A stretch of 64,000 nucleotides of DNA, from contig JBNLFG010000002.1 in NCBI GenBank assembly GCA_050305405.1, positions 62,001 through 126,000 on the forward strand, written 5' to 3'. The stretch's first letter is position 1. Every line of letters begins with the position of its first letter. This DNA is from Desulfolinea sp050305405. GTDB lineage: Bacteria; Chloroflexota; Anaerolineae; Anaerolineales; Villigracilaceae. Positions 7,699 to 16,393 of this stretch are shown piece by piece. The notes beneath the pieces are model-generated. The model had not been told where the DNA came from, made no database searches, and saw only the letters and a list, made by a program, of their open reading frames with translations. Both the position numbers and the translations under genes were made by a program.

Positions 7699-8052
7699 AT
7701 GCCTAATCCCATTGTCTGGTGGGAACTTGCCACCCACGATCAGGAAAAATCTGCTAAATTCTTTCAAGATGTTTTCGATTGGGACTTGAAAAAAGAAAGC
7801 GATGCGGGCTTTTACAAGATGAAACACGAGCCGCCCCAAATTAGCGGTGGTGGAATTTTTACCCTAAAACGTGCCAAGCTGCCTTTTGTTTCGCTTTATA
7901 TTCAAGTCGAAGATATCCACGAAATGGCAAAAAAAGTGGAAGAACACGGTGGCCTGATCAAAGACCCGCCATTTGAAATCTCCACCGGCACGTGGCTCTG
8001 CCTCTTCAACGAGCCATCCGGTGTCGAATTTGCAATGATCCAGGAAAAATAA
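7699..8052 (+). CDS. VOC-family (glyoxalase/bleomycin-resistance fold) protein
   Basis: 117 residues with the beta-alpha-beta-beta-beta pattern: opening PIVWWELATHDQEKSAKFF and closing FNEPSGVEFAMIQE. Candidate metal ligands are the Glu in WWELATHD and the Glu in GVEFAMI. This subgroup resembles the VOC proteins annotated as glyoxalase-like in Actinobacteria and Chloroflexota. Substrate unknown. It ends the three-gene operon just before a strong terminator. Confidence 0.85.
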   Translation: MPNPIVWWELATHDQEKSAKFFQDVFDWDLKKESDAGFYKMKHEPPQISGGGIFTLKRAKLPFVSLYIQVEDIHEMAKKVEEHGGLIKDPPFEISTGTWLCLFNEPSGVEFAMIQEK

Positions 8053-8053
8053 A

Positions 8054-8086
8054 AAAATCCCGAATTCTTCAAGAATTCGGGATTTT
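8054..8086. terminator. bidirectional terminator
   Basis: A 16-bp stem (AAAATCCCGAATTCTT and its complement) with a one-base centre, A-rich on the left and T-rich on the right. It sits two bases after the VOC stop and faces the convergent rlmI gene, so it can end both transcripts. Confidence 0.85.
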
Positions 8087-8091
8087 GCTTT

Positions 8092-8150
8092 CTCCCCTAA
8101 ATTCCACTTATCTGGAATTTGGGGGAGATGTCCGTAGGGCAGAGGGGGCT
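8092..8150. repeat. palindromic repeat, family A
   Basis: An imperfect hairpin (CTCCCCTAAATTCCA with TGGAATTTGGGGGAG) is followed by GATGTCCGTAGGGCAGAGGGGG. Relatives are at 19331-19420, 26694-26783 and 48143-48282. It abuts the stop codon of rlmI. Confidence 0.8.
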
Positions 8151-9328
8151 TATATCTGGCAAACCAACCCTTTGAGATATTCACCTTCGGGGAAGTTTAG
8201 CGCGATCGGGTGGTCGGTGCCTTGCCCCAACTTCTGAACAATTTGCGCATCCACGTTGGCATCGAGCGCCGCGCCAGCCACAATCTTCTGGAAGAGCGAC
8301 ATATCCACACCACCGGAGCAGGAGAAAGTTACCAAAATCCCGCCCGGGCGCAGGAGCTTGAAGGCCAGCAGATTGATGTCCTTATAGCCGCGCGTTGCAC
8401 GTTTGACCTGTGCCACAGTTGGCGCAAATTTCGGGGGATCAAGGATGATCAGATCGAAATCTTTACGGGAATCGCGGAAGGTGCGCAGTTCTTTGAAGAC
8501 ATCTCCCGTGAGCCACTCGTGCATTGAACTTGGTTGCCCGTTAAGGGCAGCGTTCTCAGCCCCGAGCTTGAGTGCATCCCCAGACGAATCGATCGAGAGC
8601 ACCGACTTCGCTCCGCCCGCCGCTGCGTGGATGCTGAATCCGCCCGTGTACGAGAAGCAGTTCAAGACATCGCGGTCTTTGGCAAGTTGTCCAACCAAAT
8701 GACGACTCTCGACTTGGTCAAGATAGAAGCCGGTTTTATGCCCGTTAACGATATCCGCCTTGAATTTGATGCCGTATTCTTCCAGAATAACCGTCTCAGG
8801 CAAAGTGCCGCGCAAAATGCCCGTGCGTGGCTGCAAGCCCTCGAGGGAGCGCACGTCCACATCCGAGCGTTCGTAGATGTTTGGGATGCCCGTCAACTCG
8901 ACCAGCAGATCGGCGAGGGTTTCGCGCCAGTATTCCGCGCCAGCCGTCAAGACCTGCATGACGAGCAGATCGTCGCCGTAGCGGTCAACGATCAGGCCGG
9001 GGATGCCGTCTGATTCGGCGTGGACGAGACGTTGAGCATTATAGGGTAGGGTATCAAGGTCGCCCCGACGGCGGATAGCGGTATCCAGCCGTTTACGCAG
9101 GAACTCTGTGTCTATGGGGGTATCAAGCCAACTCCACGTGCGTGCGCGGATATTGGAGTGGGGGGAGTAGGCGGCTTTCGCCAGAAATTCGCCTTTGGCT
9201 GAGCGTACATCCACAGTCTCCCCAGGTTCTGGATTGCCATCGACACGACCAACCGCGCCTGAGAATATCCAGGGGTGGCGGCGATAGAGGGACTTTTCGC
9301 GTCCGAGGTGGAGGGTAATTGAAGGCAT
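8150..9328 (-). CDS. rlmI: RlmI-like 23S rRNA (cytosine-C5) methyltransferase
   Basis: 392 residues. An N-terminal PUA domain (about 1-80, YRRHPWIFSGAV) is followed by a linking region and a Rossmann methyltransferase: motif I LNCFSYTGGFSIHAA, motif IV LIILDPPKF, and the cysteine motif FSCSGGV. This is the RlmI/RlmK-N family, which adds a methyl group to C1962 of 23S rRNA from S-adenosylmethionine. The length matches the family. It is a single gene with no Shine-Dalgarno visible. Fine substrate specificity is assigned by family only. Confidence 0.88.
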   Translation of the reverse strand: MPSITLHLGREKSLYRRHPWIFSGAVGRVDGNPEPGETVDVRSAKGEFLAKAAYSPHSNIRARTWSWLDTPIDTEFLRKRLDTAIRRRGDLDTLPYNAQRLVHAESDGIPGLIVDRYGDDLLVMQVLTAGAEYWRETLADLLVELTGIPNIYERSDVDVRSLEGLQPRTGILRGTLPETVILEEYGIKFKADIVNGHKTGFYLDQVESRHLVGQLAKDRDVLNCFSYTGGFSIHAAAGGAKSVLSIDSSGDALKLGAENAALNGQPSSMHEWLTGDVFKELRTFRDSRKDFDLIILDPPKFAPTVAQVKRATRGYKDINLLAFKLLRPGGILVTFSCSGGVDMSLFQKIVAGAALDANVDAQIVQKLGQGTDHPIALNFPEGEYLKGLVCQI

Positions 9329-9342
9329 AAGATTAGCTTAAT

Positions 9343-9431
9343 GGGTGCGTTGCACCATTTCTAAAGAGAGTATTTCAGACTTGAAAGTATATCATTTAAG
9401 GGGAATAAGCCAAAAGGCTGGTGCGACGCAC
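9343..9431. repeat. imperfect palindromic repeat, family B
   Basis: The ends are GGGTGCGTTGCACC and CTGGTGCGACGCAC around an AT-rich core of about 60 bases. Related copies lie at 32644-32738, 42111-42207 and, shorter, 55389-55440. It could be a MITE-like or REP-like element; no transposase is visible. Confidence 0.65.
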
Positions 9432-9456
9432 TTTCGATGGTGGTGATTTAAAGAAA

Positions 9457-9483
9457 ATACCCTCTCCCAAAAGGAGAGGGTAT
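9457..9483 (-). terminator. terminator of the alpha-oxoamine synthase gene
   Basis: Stem ATACCCTCTCC with GGAGAGGGTAT, five-base loop, then TTTTC on the minus strand. It starts 14 bases after the stop codon. Confidence 0.75.
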
Positions 9484-9496
9484 TGGCGTGATTGTT

Positions 9497-10705
9497 TTAG
9501 ATGATGCCGATTTCTTTACCGGCTTTGGTGATGACATCCAGTGCGTAGGCGATTTCGTCGGTTTCGTGCCCGGCGGTAACAGTGGAGCGCAGGCGGGCGA
9601 GACCGTTCGGGACTGCCGGTGAAACGACGGGCAGCATGAAGAGGTCTTTTGCCTGGCAGGCTGCGGTGAGATCGTAGGCACGTTCATCGTCGCCACATAA
9701 AACGGGGACAATGGCGGTTTCGGTGAGCATGGTGTCGAAACCTGCGTCTTTGAGACCGCCGATGAATTGGTCGGTATTGGCTTGAAGTTTTTCCATACGC
9801 CAGGGCTCATCGAGGATGACTTTGAAGGATTCCAGCGCGGCGGCGGCTTGTGCGGGGGGCAGGGCTGCTGAGAAGATATAGGCGCGGCTGGAGTGGCGCA
9901 GATATTCGATCATATCTTTTTTGCCGGCAACATAACCGCCGACGGAGGGGATGGTTTTGCTGAGGGTGCCCATTTTGATGTCGACTACGTCGCCGAGGCC
10001 AAAATGCTCTTCGATACCGCGCCCGGTTTTACCGAGTACGCCAACGGAGTGGGCTTCGTCCATCATAAGCCAGGCATCGTATTTTTCGCAGAGTTCGACC
10101 ACTTTGGGCAGGTCGATGATGTCACCGTCCATGCTGAAGACGGCGTCTGCGATGACGAGTTTGGCGACATCGGAGGGTGCTTGTTGCAGCCGTTTTTCAA
10201 GATCAGCCATATCGTTATGGCGGAAGCGGCGGAACATGGCGCCGGACATCATACAGCCATCGACGATACTGGCGTGGTTGTATTTGTCGGAAATAACCCA
10301 GTCGCCGCGTCCCATCAGGGTGGAGATGACGCTCAGGTTCGTAGCATAACCGGATGTGTAGGTGACTGCGGCTTCGGCGTGTTTGAAATCGGCAATGGTT
10401 TCTTCGAGTTCGACGTGCAAGTCGAGAGTTCCGGCAAGGGTGCGGACGCCGTTGGTGCCGGTGCCGTATTTCTCGACAGCAGCTTTTGCGGCTGCTCCAA
10501 TGCGGGGGTGACCAAGCAAGCCCAAGTAACCATACGAGGCATACATCCCCATATCGCGTCCATTGACGATTACACGCGCTCCGCCGCTTAATTCTGTAAT
10601 TGGCATATTATAGAAATAACGCTCGCGCGCTTTCAGGTCGGCAACACGGTTGACCATCGCCTGAATGCGTTGTGAAACGGCGTCGGTAGCCTTCTGTGAG
10701 TCCAT
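9497..10705 (-). CDS. alpha-oxoamine synthase (glycine C-acetyltransferase / AON synthase type)
   Basis: 402 residues, start ATG with AAGGAG upstream. A fold type I PLP enzyme: GTGTNGVRTLAGTLDLH, the DEAHSVGVLGKTGRG Asp-Glu-Ala-His motif, and the PLP lysine in GTLSKTIPSVGGY near residue 250. It condenses a small amino acid with an acyl-CoA and releases CO2. Candidates are 2-amino-3-ketobutyrate CoA ligase (Kbl), 8-amino-7-oxononanoate synthase (BioF) or a serine palmitoyltransferase-like enzyme. No threonine dehydrogenase, biotin or sphingolipid gene is next to it, so the substrate stays open. Cytoplasmic homodimer. Confidence 0.9.
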   Translation of the reverse strand: MDSQKATDAVSQRIQAMVNRVADLKARERYFYNMPITELSGGARVIVNGRDMGMYASYGYLGLLGHPRIGAAAKAAVEKYGTGTNGVRTLAGTLDLHVELEETIADFKHAEAAVTYTSGYATNLSVISTLMGRGDWVISDKYNHASIVDGCMMSGAMFRRFRHNDMADLEKRLQQAPSDVAKLVIADAVFSMDGDIIDLPKVVELCEKYDAWLMMDEAHSVGVLGKTGRGIEEHFGLGDVVDIKMGTLSKTIPSVGGYVAGKKDMIEYLRHSSRAYIFSAALPPAQAAAALESFKVILDEPWRMEKLQANTDQFIGGLKDAGFDTMLTETAIVPVLCGDDERAYDLTAACQAKDLFMLPVVSPAVPNGLARLRSTVTAGHETDEIAYALDVITKAGKEIGII

Positions 10706-10837
10706 AATTTACTCCTTAAAAAATCTTTTTTGCGATAATGTCGAGCGGTGATTTAACAGATTGTAGTGTAGTCTAGGGGATGTAAACTGTCAATCGAAAG
10801 GTGAAAATATGGGAAGAGGGATGAGGCTGTGGGGAAA

Positions 10838-11497
10838 TTAATCAAGTATACGATCTTCAATTTCCCAGATGTGATCGACGACATGGCCAACCACGCTGCG
10901 GACAAAGTAGGGTGTGGGCCACATCGCCCCGCCACGCGCCCCTTTTTCCGGGATGTTGCCTTCTACGGCAATGGACAAAGTTTCGAGAATAGCGATGCGG
11001 ATCGCTCCCCTGTCTGCTTGCAACGCCTTGGGAACTTTTTGCCCCTGTTTGCGGAGGTATGCCAAATTTGAATCCCGAACATGGGCAATGATCTTTTGCA
11101 GATCACGCCCGCCGCCGCGTGGCCCTTTGCGGAGTTCTTTTCCCTCGGCACTGGCGATAGCTTTGTCGAAAGCATCCCAGCAGGCACGCAGAAGTCGCTC
11201 GTATTTTTGGCAATCTGCTTCGGTGATTTTGCGTTTGTCTTCGTCGGGGATGATGCCAGGGGAGCCGAAATCGGTCGTGGCGTTGCCTGCGTATTTCTTG
11301 ACAATGTTGAAATCAGGGAGGCTGGTCGGCGGAGTGAAGTCGATGCCAGCAGGGTTGACAATCTTGGCATAGCGTTGGCCGTATTCGAGCAGGGATGCGA
11401 GGGCTTCGTCTTCGCTTTTGCCAACGCGGAAGTAGCCGAAGTAATCTAATGTGCAGGCAAAGGTTTTCTTTTTGCCGAGTTCGATGTATATATTCAT
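10838..11497 (-). CDS. hypothetical protein with HicB-like N-terminus and DinB-like C-terminus
   Basis: 219 residues. The first 50 residues (MNIYIELGKKKTFACTLDYF..., SEDEALASLLEYGQRY) look like a HicB-type partial RNase H fold. The C-terminal 120 residues are helical and end in YFVRSVVGHVVDHIWEIEDR, which resembles DinB-type four-helix bundles. I do not know a function. No HicA partner toxin is next to it, so it is probably not a toxin-antitoxin antitoxin. Confidence 0.7.
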   Translation of the reverse strand: MNIYIELGKKKTFACTLDYFGYFRVGKSEDEALASLLEYGQRYAKIVNPAGIDFTPPTSLPDFNIVKKYAGNATTDFGSPGIIPDEDKRKITEADCQKYERLLRACWDAFDKAIASAEGKELRKGPRGGGRDLQKIIAHVRDSNLAYLRKQGQKVPKALQADRGAIRIAILETLSIAVEGNIPEKGARGGAMWPTPYFVRSVVGHVVDHIWEIEDRILD

Positions 11498-11522
11498 GTA
11501 TTATGCCGATGTATGATACTTT

Positions 11523-11975
11523 TTAACTTGGTAATAGGTGCGGGCTTTTCTCGATAAACTGCTTAGATTTTATCTTGAATTTCCCTCTTTTTATTTCATA
11601 TTCAATAATAACTTGATAAGCACCTACATTTTTTTCTTCTATTCTTCCAACAAGTGCATCTCTTACATTGCTACCATCTTGAGAACGAAGTGTAGCATCA
11701 TAGAAAATGATTGCACAATCAAGAGATTTTTGTCGTCTTATCTTACGAATGTGATCTTCAATATTTCGTAGTAGTTGGTTCGATGCTTGCCCTTTAATAA
11801 TACCGTTCTCTCTCCAGAGTATTGGGTCTATAAAGGATGTATTTCCATCGCTGGTGCGGATCATGCCCATAGGGTCGAATTCGCCTCTATCTTCAAGCAT
11901 GTCTTTTGCCATTTTTATAAGAACATCTAGCATCCCGGATAATTTTCGGCTTGGTTTTGGTTTCTTTTTGAACAT
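11523..11975 (-). CDS. hypothetical protein
   Basis: 150 residues from an ATG with GGGAG seven bases before it. This start overlaps the end of the DUF2971 gene by a few bases, so it is translationally coupled. It is basic at the N-terminus (FKKKPKPSRK) and mixed alpha/beta after, with no membrane helix and no motif I recognise. It is AT-rich like its upstream neighbour, so the two were probably acquired together. Confidence 0.65.
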   Translation of the reverse strand: MFKKKPKPSRKLSGMLDVLIKMAKDMLEDRGEFDPMGMIRTSDGNTSFIDPILWRENGIIKGQASNQLLRNIEDHIRKIRRQKSLDCAIIFYDATLRSQDGSNVRDALVGRIEEKNVGAYQVIIEYEIKRGKFKIKSKQFIEKSPHLLPS

Positions 11976-11979
11976 GGTA

Positions 11980-12747
11980 TTACTCCCATTGAACTTGGAT
12001 TCTATACGGTGCTGGCGATGGTTTGATTTCTCCAAAACGGATATTGCCGGCATGGCTTCGGATAAATTTTTTCACTTTGTCGGGCGTTCGAAGTCCGAAA
12101 ATAACGCCACTTGGTTTAAGTAAGCCTGGAAGAGTATGAGCATTCGAGCGAATATATCGTAATCTCCATTCTGCTTCATATTCCCATGCATCTGATTTGG
12201 TCCAAAACAGTTCATCGATTTCGTGGCTATTTTCTAAGGATGGCATCGTTCTGCGATATTTAACAGGCCGACAAAACGTTGAAAGAAAAAAAGAGTCCGG
12301 CCTGTAATATTCAACACAATATCCAGAATGACTAGATGCATAATGTGCCCACATTTGTACACATACAGGGTCTCTTGAAAAACATATACATCCATACCAA
12401 TTGCTATTCATCATCATATTGATAGCATCAACTGTTGCTGGATCATCTAATACTTGCCCACCAAACGCCATTTCTAGAGGGTCGTTCAGGTTTTTCAAGG
12501 AGGGTGACCACATTTTCTGCTCTGAAAACAATTGACTGGTCCACTCTGGATGCTTATCGTTGAAAGTTCGATATTTGTATATATATTCTATGCTTGAATA
12601 AGGTTCTGCTAATTTATTGAAATCTTTTTCGTCCCACTCTTTTTCTTGTTGTAGCAAGTCCCCCATAATTTGGTTGTAAAGCCTCTCATTCCATACGACG
12701 GATTCAGTACCTGTTGATGTAATAGATGGATAGATAAACTGTACCAT
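11980..12747 (-). CDS. DUF2971-family protein
   Basis: 255 residues. It has the marks of DUF2971: an early YKYRTF segment, WSPSLKNLNDPLEM, CFSRDPVCVQMWAHYASSHSGYCVEY, and the basic end region GVIFGLRTPDKVKKFI. The family is widespread, often in accessory or phage-related regions, and its biochemical role is not established. It is AT-rich (about 40% GC) and coupled to a small downstream gene. The start at position 12747 is kept; no strong Shine-Dalgarno is visible. Confidence 0.82.
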   Translation of the reverse strand: MVQFIYPSITSTGTESVVWNERLYNQIMGDLLQQEKEWDEKDFNKLAEPYSSIEYIYKYRTFNDKHPEWTSQLFSEQKMWSPSLKNLNDPLEMAFGGQVLDDPATVDAINMMMNSNWYGCICFSRDPVCVQMWAHYASSHSGYCVEYYRPDSFFLSTFCRPVKYRRTMPSLENSHEIDELFWTKSDAWEYEAEWRLRYIRSNAHTLPGLLKPSGVIFGLRTPDKVKKFIRSHAGNIRFGEIKPSPAPYRIQVQWE

Positions 12748-12803
12748 GATCCCAGCTCCAAAGTAAATGACAACATAATTGGTATAAACACATTATGTGA
12801 TAT

Positions 12804-14924
12804 TTACATGCTGGTTTCAAGGATAAGTTTTTTCAGTTCATCTTCGCTGATGATCTTGATGCCCAAGCTCTCTGCCTTCGTCAACTTCGAGCCAGCTTTT
12901 TCGCCTGCCAGCAGATAGTCGGTTTTTGTGCTGACCGAGCCGGTAACCTTGCCGCCATGCGATTGAATGAAGGCTTTTGCCTCGTCGCGGCTCATGCTGG
13001 GGAGCGTGCCTGTGATAACAAATGTCAACCCTTCCAGCTTGGCTGTAAGGGCGGACGGCTGTCCGCCCCTACCCGCTGAGGTAGGCCAGACACCGGCATC
13101 GCGTAATTTGCCAAGCAACTGTTGATTAAACGGTAGCAAGAACCAATCCACGAGCGCAGCGGCAATGTTGGGACCGATGCCTTCGATATTTTCCAAGTCA
13201 TCCTGTGTGGCGGCGGCGAGCGCATCCAAATCCGCAAAATGGTTGGTTAGGTCGGCTGCCATCGTCTCGCCGACACCGCGGATGCCCAATCCCGTCAGCA
13301 ATCTCGCCAGCGATTGTCCCTTCGACGCCGCAATCGCATTCAGTAGGTTGTCGGCTTTCTTATCCTTGAAGCCTTCGAGCGCGAGCAGGTCGTCGCGTTG
13401 CAGGGTGTACAGGTCGGCGACGTCGCTCAGCAAGCCCTCGCCCACCAACTGCTCGACGATCTTGCCGCCCATGCCGACGATGTCCATCGCCGTGCGGGAG
13501 ACGTAATGCTCGATGTTGCGGATGCGCTGTGCGGGACACGCCGCGTTGACGCAGTACCAGGCGACCTCGCCTTCAAGATGCTCGACGGGCTGCCCGCAGG
13601 CGGGACATGCCGAGGGTGGCGTGTAGGGACGCTCGTGCCCCGTGCGTGTTTCCGTTATGGATGCGATGATATAAGGAATCACTTCACCTGCCCGTTTGAC
13701 CAGCACCCGATCGCCGATGCGGATGTCCTTCTCTGCGATGAAGTCGAAATTATGCAACGTGGCGTGGCGGACGATGACGCCGTTGATCTCGACAGGTTCG
13801 AGCACGGCTTTTGGGGTCAGCACGCCCGTGCGCCCGACTTCGACCTGGATGTCGTTGACGGTGGTGGTTACTTCCAGCGAGGGGAATTTGTAGGCGGTCG
13901 CGCCGCGCGGATCCTTGCCGACGATGCCGAGTAAATCGGAGAGTTCGAGATCGTCGAGTTTGATGACGATGCCGTCCGCTTCGTAGGGCAGTTGGTCGCG
14001 CTGAGCTTCCCAGTTTTCGCAGTAGGTGATAGTTTCTTCAATCGTGTCGAAACGGCGGGCATCTTTCGTGACGGGAAAACCAAGTTCACGCAGATATTCG
14101 AGCCGTTCCCATTGGGATGTGGGCACGTCGCCGCCTTCCGCATGGACAATTTGGTAGACGAGCAGAGTTAATGGTCGTTCCCTGGTAATGCGAGAGTCTA
14201 GTTGCCTAAGTGAACCTGCTGCTGTATTTCGCGGGTTTAAGTAAGTTTTTTCCCCAGCTTCTTCTAATTTTTTATTGAGTTTTTTGAATTCTTTATGTGT
14301 GATATAAACTTCACCTCTGACAACAAGAGAAGTTGGCACAGAAATCTCTTGAGACGACATTTCGCCAAGTGATAGATTGTCTATTTTTGAAAGTGGTTGG
14401 GCATCAAAGTACGATAACTGTTTGGCTCGCTCAGAAGACACGGGCGGTATGCGAAGAGGTAAGGTTTTTATTGTGGATAAATTAAGTTTTATGTCTTCTC
14501 CAACTTCTCCATCTCCACGCGTTGCGCCCTGAACAAATATCCCGTTGCTATAACGTAGAACAACTGTTAATCCATCAATTTTGGGTTCAACAGTAAATTT
14601 CGCAGAAGCAACCCCCTCATCTAGTTTTCTAATGCGTGCAAACCAAGCACGCGTATCATCTGGTCCAAAAACATTTGATAAGGACAAGATTGGTGCAGGG
14701 TGTCGAACCTTTTCGAATTTCTCAAGAGGCGAAGCTCCAGCACGACTAGTTGGAGAATCAAGCGTAATCCATTCAGGATGTTCAGCTTCAATGGCTTTTA
14801 GCTCGTTTAATAGACGATCATATTCGCCATCGCTGATGATCGGTGCGTCAAGAACGTGATAGCGATAGTTGTGTTCGTGGAGTTGCTTACGGAGGGTTTC
14901 GAGTTTTTCGGGGGTGTTGGTCAT
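12804..14924 (-). CDS. ligA: NAD-dependent DNA ligase
   Basis: 706 residues, about 35 longer than typical LigA. It has an N-terminal NMN-binding Ia domain (HNYRYHVLDAP), the adenylation lysine in EPKIDGLTVV near 117, and an OB fold. The Cys4 zinc finger CPACGQ...CVNAACP is followed by helix-hairpin-helix repeats and a BRCT domain (about 630-706). It seals nicks in replication and repair. Two oddities: an extra stretch of about 30 residues before RGEVYI, and a strongly AT-rich segment (about 14160-14800, near 35-40% GC) inside an otherwise GC-rich gene. The linker before BRCT is encoded by a palindromic repeat. Confidence 0.95.
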   Translation of the reverse strand: MTNTPEKLETLRKQLHEHNYRYHVLDAPIISDGEYDRLLNELKAIEAEHPEWITLDSPTSRAGASPLEKFEKVRHPAPILSLSNVFGPDDTRAWFARIRKLDEGVASAKFTVEPKIDGLTVVLRYSNGIFVQGATRGDGEVGEDIKLNLSTIKTLPLRIPPVSSERAKQLSYFDAQPLSKIDNLSLGEMSSQEISVPTSLVVRGEVYITHKEFKKLNKKLEEAGEKTYLNPRNTAAGSLRQLDSRITRERPLTLLVYQIVHAEGGDVPTSQWERLEYLRELGFPVTKDARRFDTIEETITYCENWEAQRDQLPYEADGIVIKLDDLELSDLLGIVGKDPRGATAYKFPSLEVTTTVNDIQVEVGRTGVLTPKAVLEPVEINGVIVRHATLHNFDFIAEKDIRIGDRVLVKRAGEVIPYIIASITETRTGHERPYTPPSACPACGQPVEHLEGEVAWYCVNAACPAQRIRNIEHYVSRTAMDIVGMGGKIVEQLVGEGLLSDVADLYTLQRDDLLALEGFKDKKADNLLNAIAASKGQSLARLLTGLGIRGVGETMAADLTNHFADLDALAAATQDDLENIEGIGPNIAAALVDWFLLPFNQQLLGKLRDAGVWPTSAGRGGQPSALTAKLEGLTFVITGTLPSMSRDEAKAFIQSHGGKVTGSVSTKTDYLLAGEKAGSKLTKAESLGIKIISEDELKKLILETSM
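13045..13072. repeat. palindromic repeat, family C, inside ligA
   Basis: GTAAGGGCGGACGGC and its near complement GTCCGCCCCTAC form a hairpin inside the coding sequence. It encodes the GRGGQPSALTA linker between the helix-hairpin-helix and BRCT domains. Intergenic relatives occur at 33308, 33976, 35581, 35624, 43900 and 55472. Confidence 0.7.
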
Positions 14925-15105
14925 GGGGAGAATTATAAATATGTATGTTATAACGCAATTACTCTCGTAGTAAAGCTAAGAATCTAACGAATTACGGTTG
15001 AGTTGCTGTAGATATCGTTTTTTATGTTGATAGTGTGACCTTGAATATGGGAATAATGTTGTTGCAAAAGCTCTAGCAGTATATATTCTGTTTGATTAAC
15101 AAACC

Positions 15106-15975
15106 CTATCCAGAGATAACAATAAAATCAATAATTTGCTTTGCTATTGGCAAGACCATTGGTAAGGTGCTTGCAATATTTTCGGCAGCTTTTAATAAAC
15201 CTTCTTTGCTGATGCTTATCTTAACTTTCTTGGGCTTCTCTTTGCTAACTTCATCAAGTAATTCTTTTGCGTACTCAATAACTGCTTCGGCATCTTCAGC
15301 CTTATCTTTAGGGGCTTTCTTTAATTCTTGAAGGAGCTTCAAAAACATTTTTTCGAGTTCGTCTTTGTCACTTTTAGGAATGCTTTGGATATTATTGATG
15401 TTCTGTCGAACATTACTTAATGTTGTAGCAACGTTTAGGTTAACGTTTTGAGGATTGTTTATAACAAGTGAGTGACTTTCTTTTTTATCAAAAGAGAGTA
15501 TGTGTTTTTCTGGCAAGATCAACTGTTCTATGCCAATAGGGAATATATGTTTGTTTTGAATTGCCCAAGCTGCTGCTTCAGGATTTATTGCATTTTGGGA
15601 ATTGTACCTGTCATATTGGATCATTGCGCCGACATTCACAACAAATTCAGATATGCTTATTGAAATATCCCATGCATCACTAATGCAAATGTTTCCAGAG
15701 GGGTCAATGTTTGGATGAAAAATTGGTGTTAGCCATCTAAAATGTGGGCGGATACGGGGATATTCTTCATCTATGCTTATTTCCATTTGGTGAAATGTTG
15801 AACGTCTAATTTCCTTTGTTTCGTCATCACGATAAACACCAGTGCAAGTATATGTAACCATAAATCGGTGGATGGGATTGCCTATGAACTCTATGGCAAT
15901 GTGTTTGCTTCTTTCTTGAAGGTTTTCAAGCAGTTCAATATCTCTTTTCAAACGGCGCTCGTGTGCATTTGTCAT
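15106..15975 (-). CDS. bacterial E2 (ubiquitin-conjugating enzyme)-like protein
   Basis: 289 residues. The first 160 residues look like a UBC fold: strand YTCTGVYRD, FHQMEISIDEEYPRIRPHFRW, then HPN (87-89) followed after seven residues by a Cys (C97) in GNICISDAW. Order and spacing equal the HPNIxxxGxIC active site of eukaryotic E2s. A linker follows (about 165-200, NNPQNVNLNVATTLSNV), then a coiled helical part and a C-terminal stretch KISISKEGLLKAAENIA. That ending is like the associated modules of bacterial conflict proteins. No E1, JAB protease or ubiquitin-like gene is adjacent. The gene is AT-rich (about 38%). The function in thioester transfer is inferred from the motif only. Confidence 0.7.
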   Translation of the reverse strand: MTNAHERRLKRDIELLENLQERSKHIAIEFIGNPIHRFMVTYTCTGVYRDDETKEIRRSTFHQMEISIDEEYPRIRPHFRWLTPIFHPNIDPSGNICISDAWDISISISEFVVNVGAMIQYDRYNSQNAINPEAAAWAIQNKHIFPIGIEQLILPEKHILSFDKKESHSLVINNPQNVNLNVATTLSNVRQNINNIQSIPKSDKDELEKMFLKLLQELKKAPKDKAEDAEAVIEYAKELLDEVSKEKPKKVKISISKEGLLKAAENIASTLPMVLPIAKQIIDFIVISG

Positions 15976-16118
15976 AGTTTAGTCCACCTTCGTGGTAATT
16001 TTATATAATTGGTCGTTATCTTAGCCAATTGGTTTTACTACAATCTCTGTTCAAAAAAGAATTATAACGCGATTAGGTATACGGGATACATTTTTCTTCG
16101 TGCCCATCGCGTTTAAAA

Positions 16119-16346
16119 TCATCCCAACACCAAATCCAACTCCCTCACCAGCCTCACCGCATCATCCTTCGTGAAGACCATCGGCGGTTTGATCTTGACG
16201 ATATTATGCAACGGCCCATCGACGCTGAGCAGGATTTGGCGCATCCGCATTTCCTCGACGAGAGGCTGTCTCCTAGCGGAGGCAGGTTCGAGCGTGGTGC
16301 GATCCGTGACCAATTCGATGCCGAGGAAAAGCCCCTCGCCGCGCAA
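16119..16346 (-). pseudogene. truncated copy of the aminotransferase-fusion 3' end
   Basis: The minus strand encodes about 75 residues (GEGLFLGIELVTDRTTLEPAS... to the end) that match the last part of the kinase/phospho-lyase fusion at 17882-20359, with near 88% nucleotide identity by eye. The match stops abruptly at CCGCGCA. No start or PLP site remains. The CAAX protease and TetR genes lie between this piece and the intact gene. Confidence 0.85.
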
Positions 16347-16393
16347 GAAACATTGCGGCAAGGAGAATTATAAATCAATCGGTGTTTCGATTT

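Noticed and set aside
9893..10591. 232-codon frame opposite the alpha-oxoamine synthase
   Set aside because: Antisense shadow; the Gly/Asp-rich product has no domain.
10838..11497. HicB antitoxin
   Set aside because: Only the first 50 residues resemble HicB, the protein is far longer, and no HicA gene is adjacent.
11523..12747. DUF2971 gene and its small partner as a toxin-antitoxin pair
   Set aside because: Tight coupling is suggestive, but neither protein shows a known toxin or antitoxin motif, so the claim is not supported.
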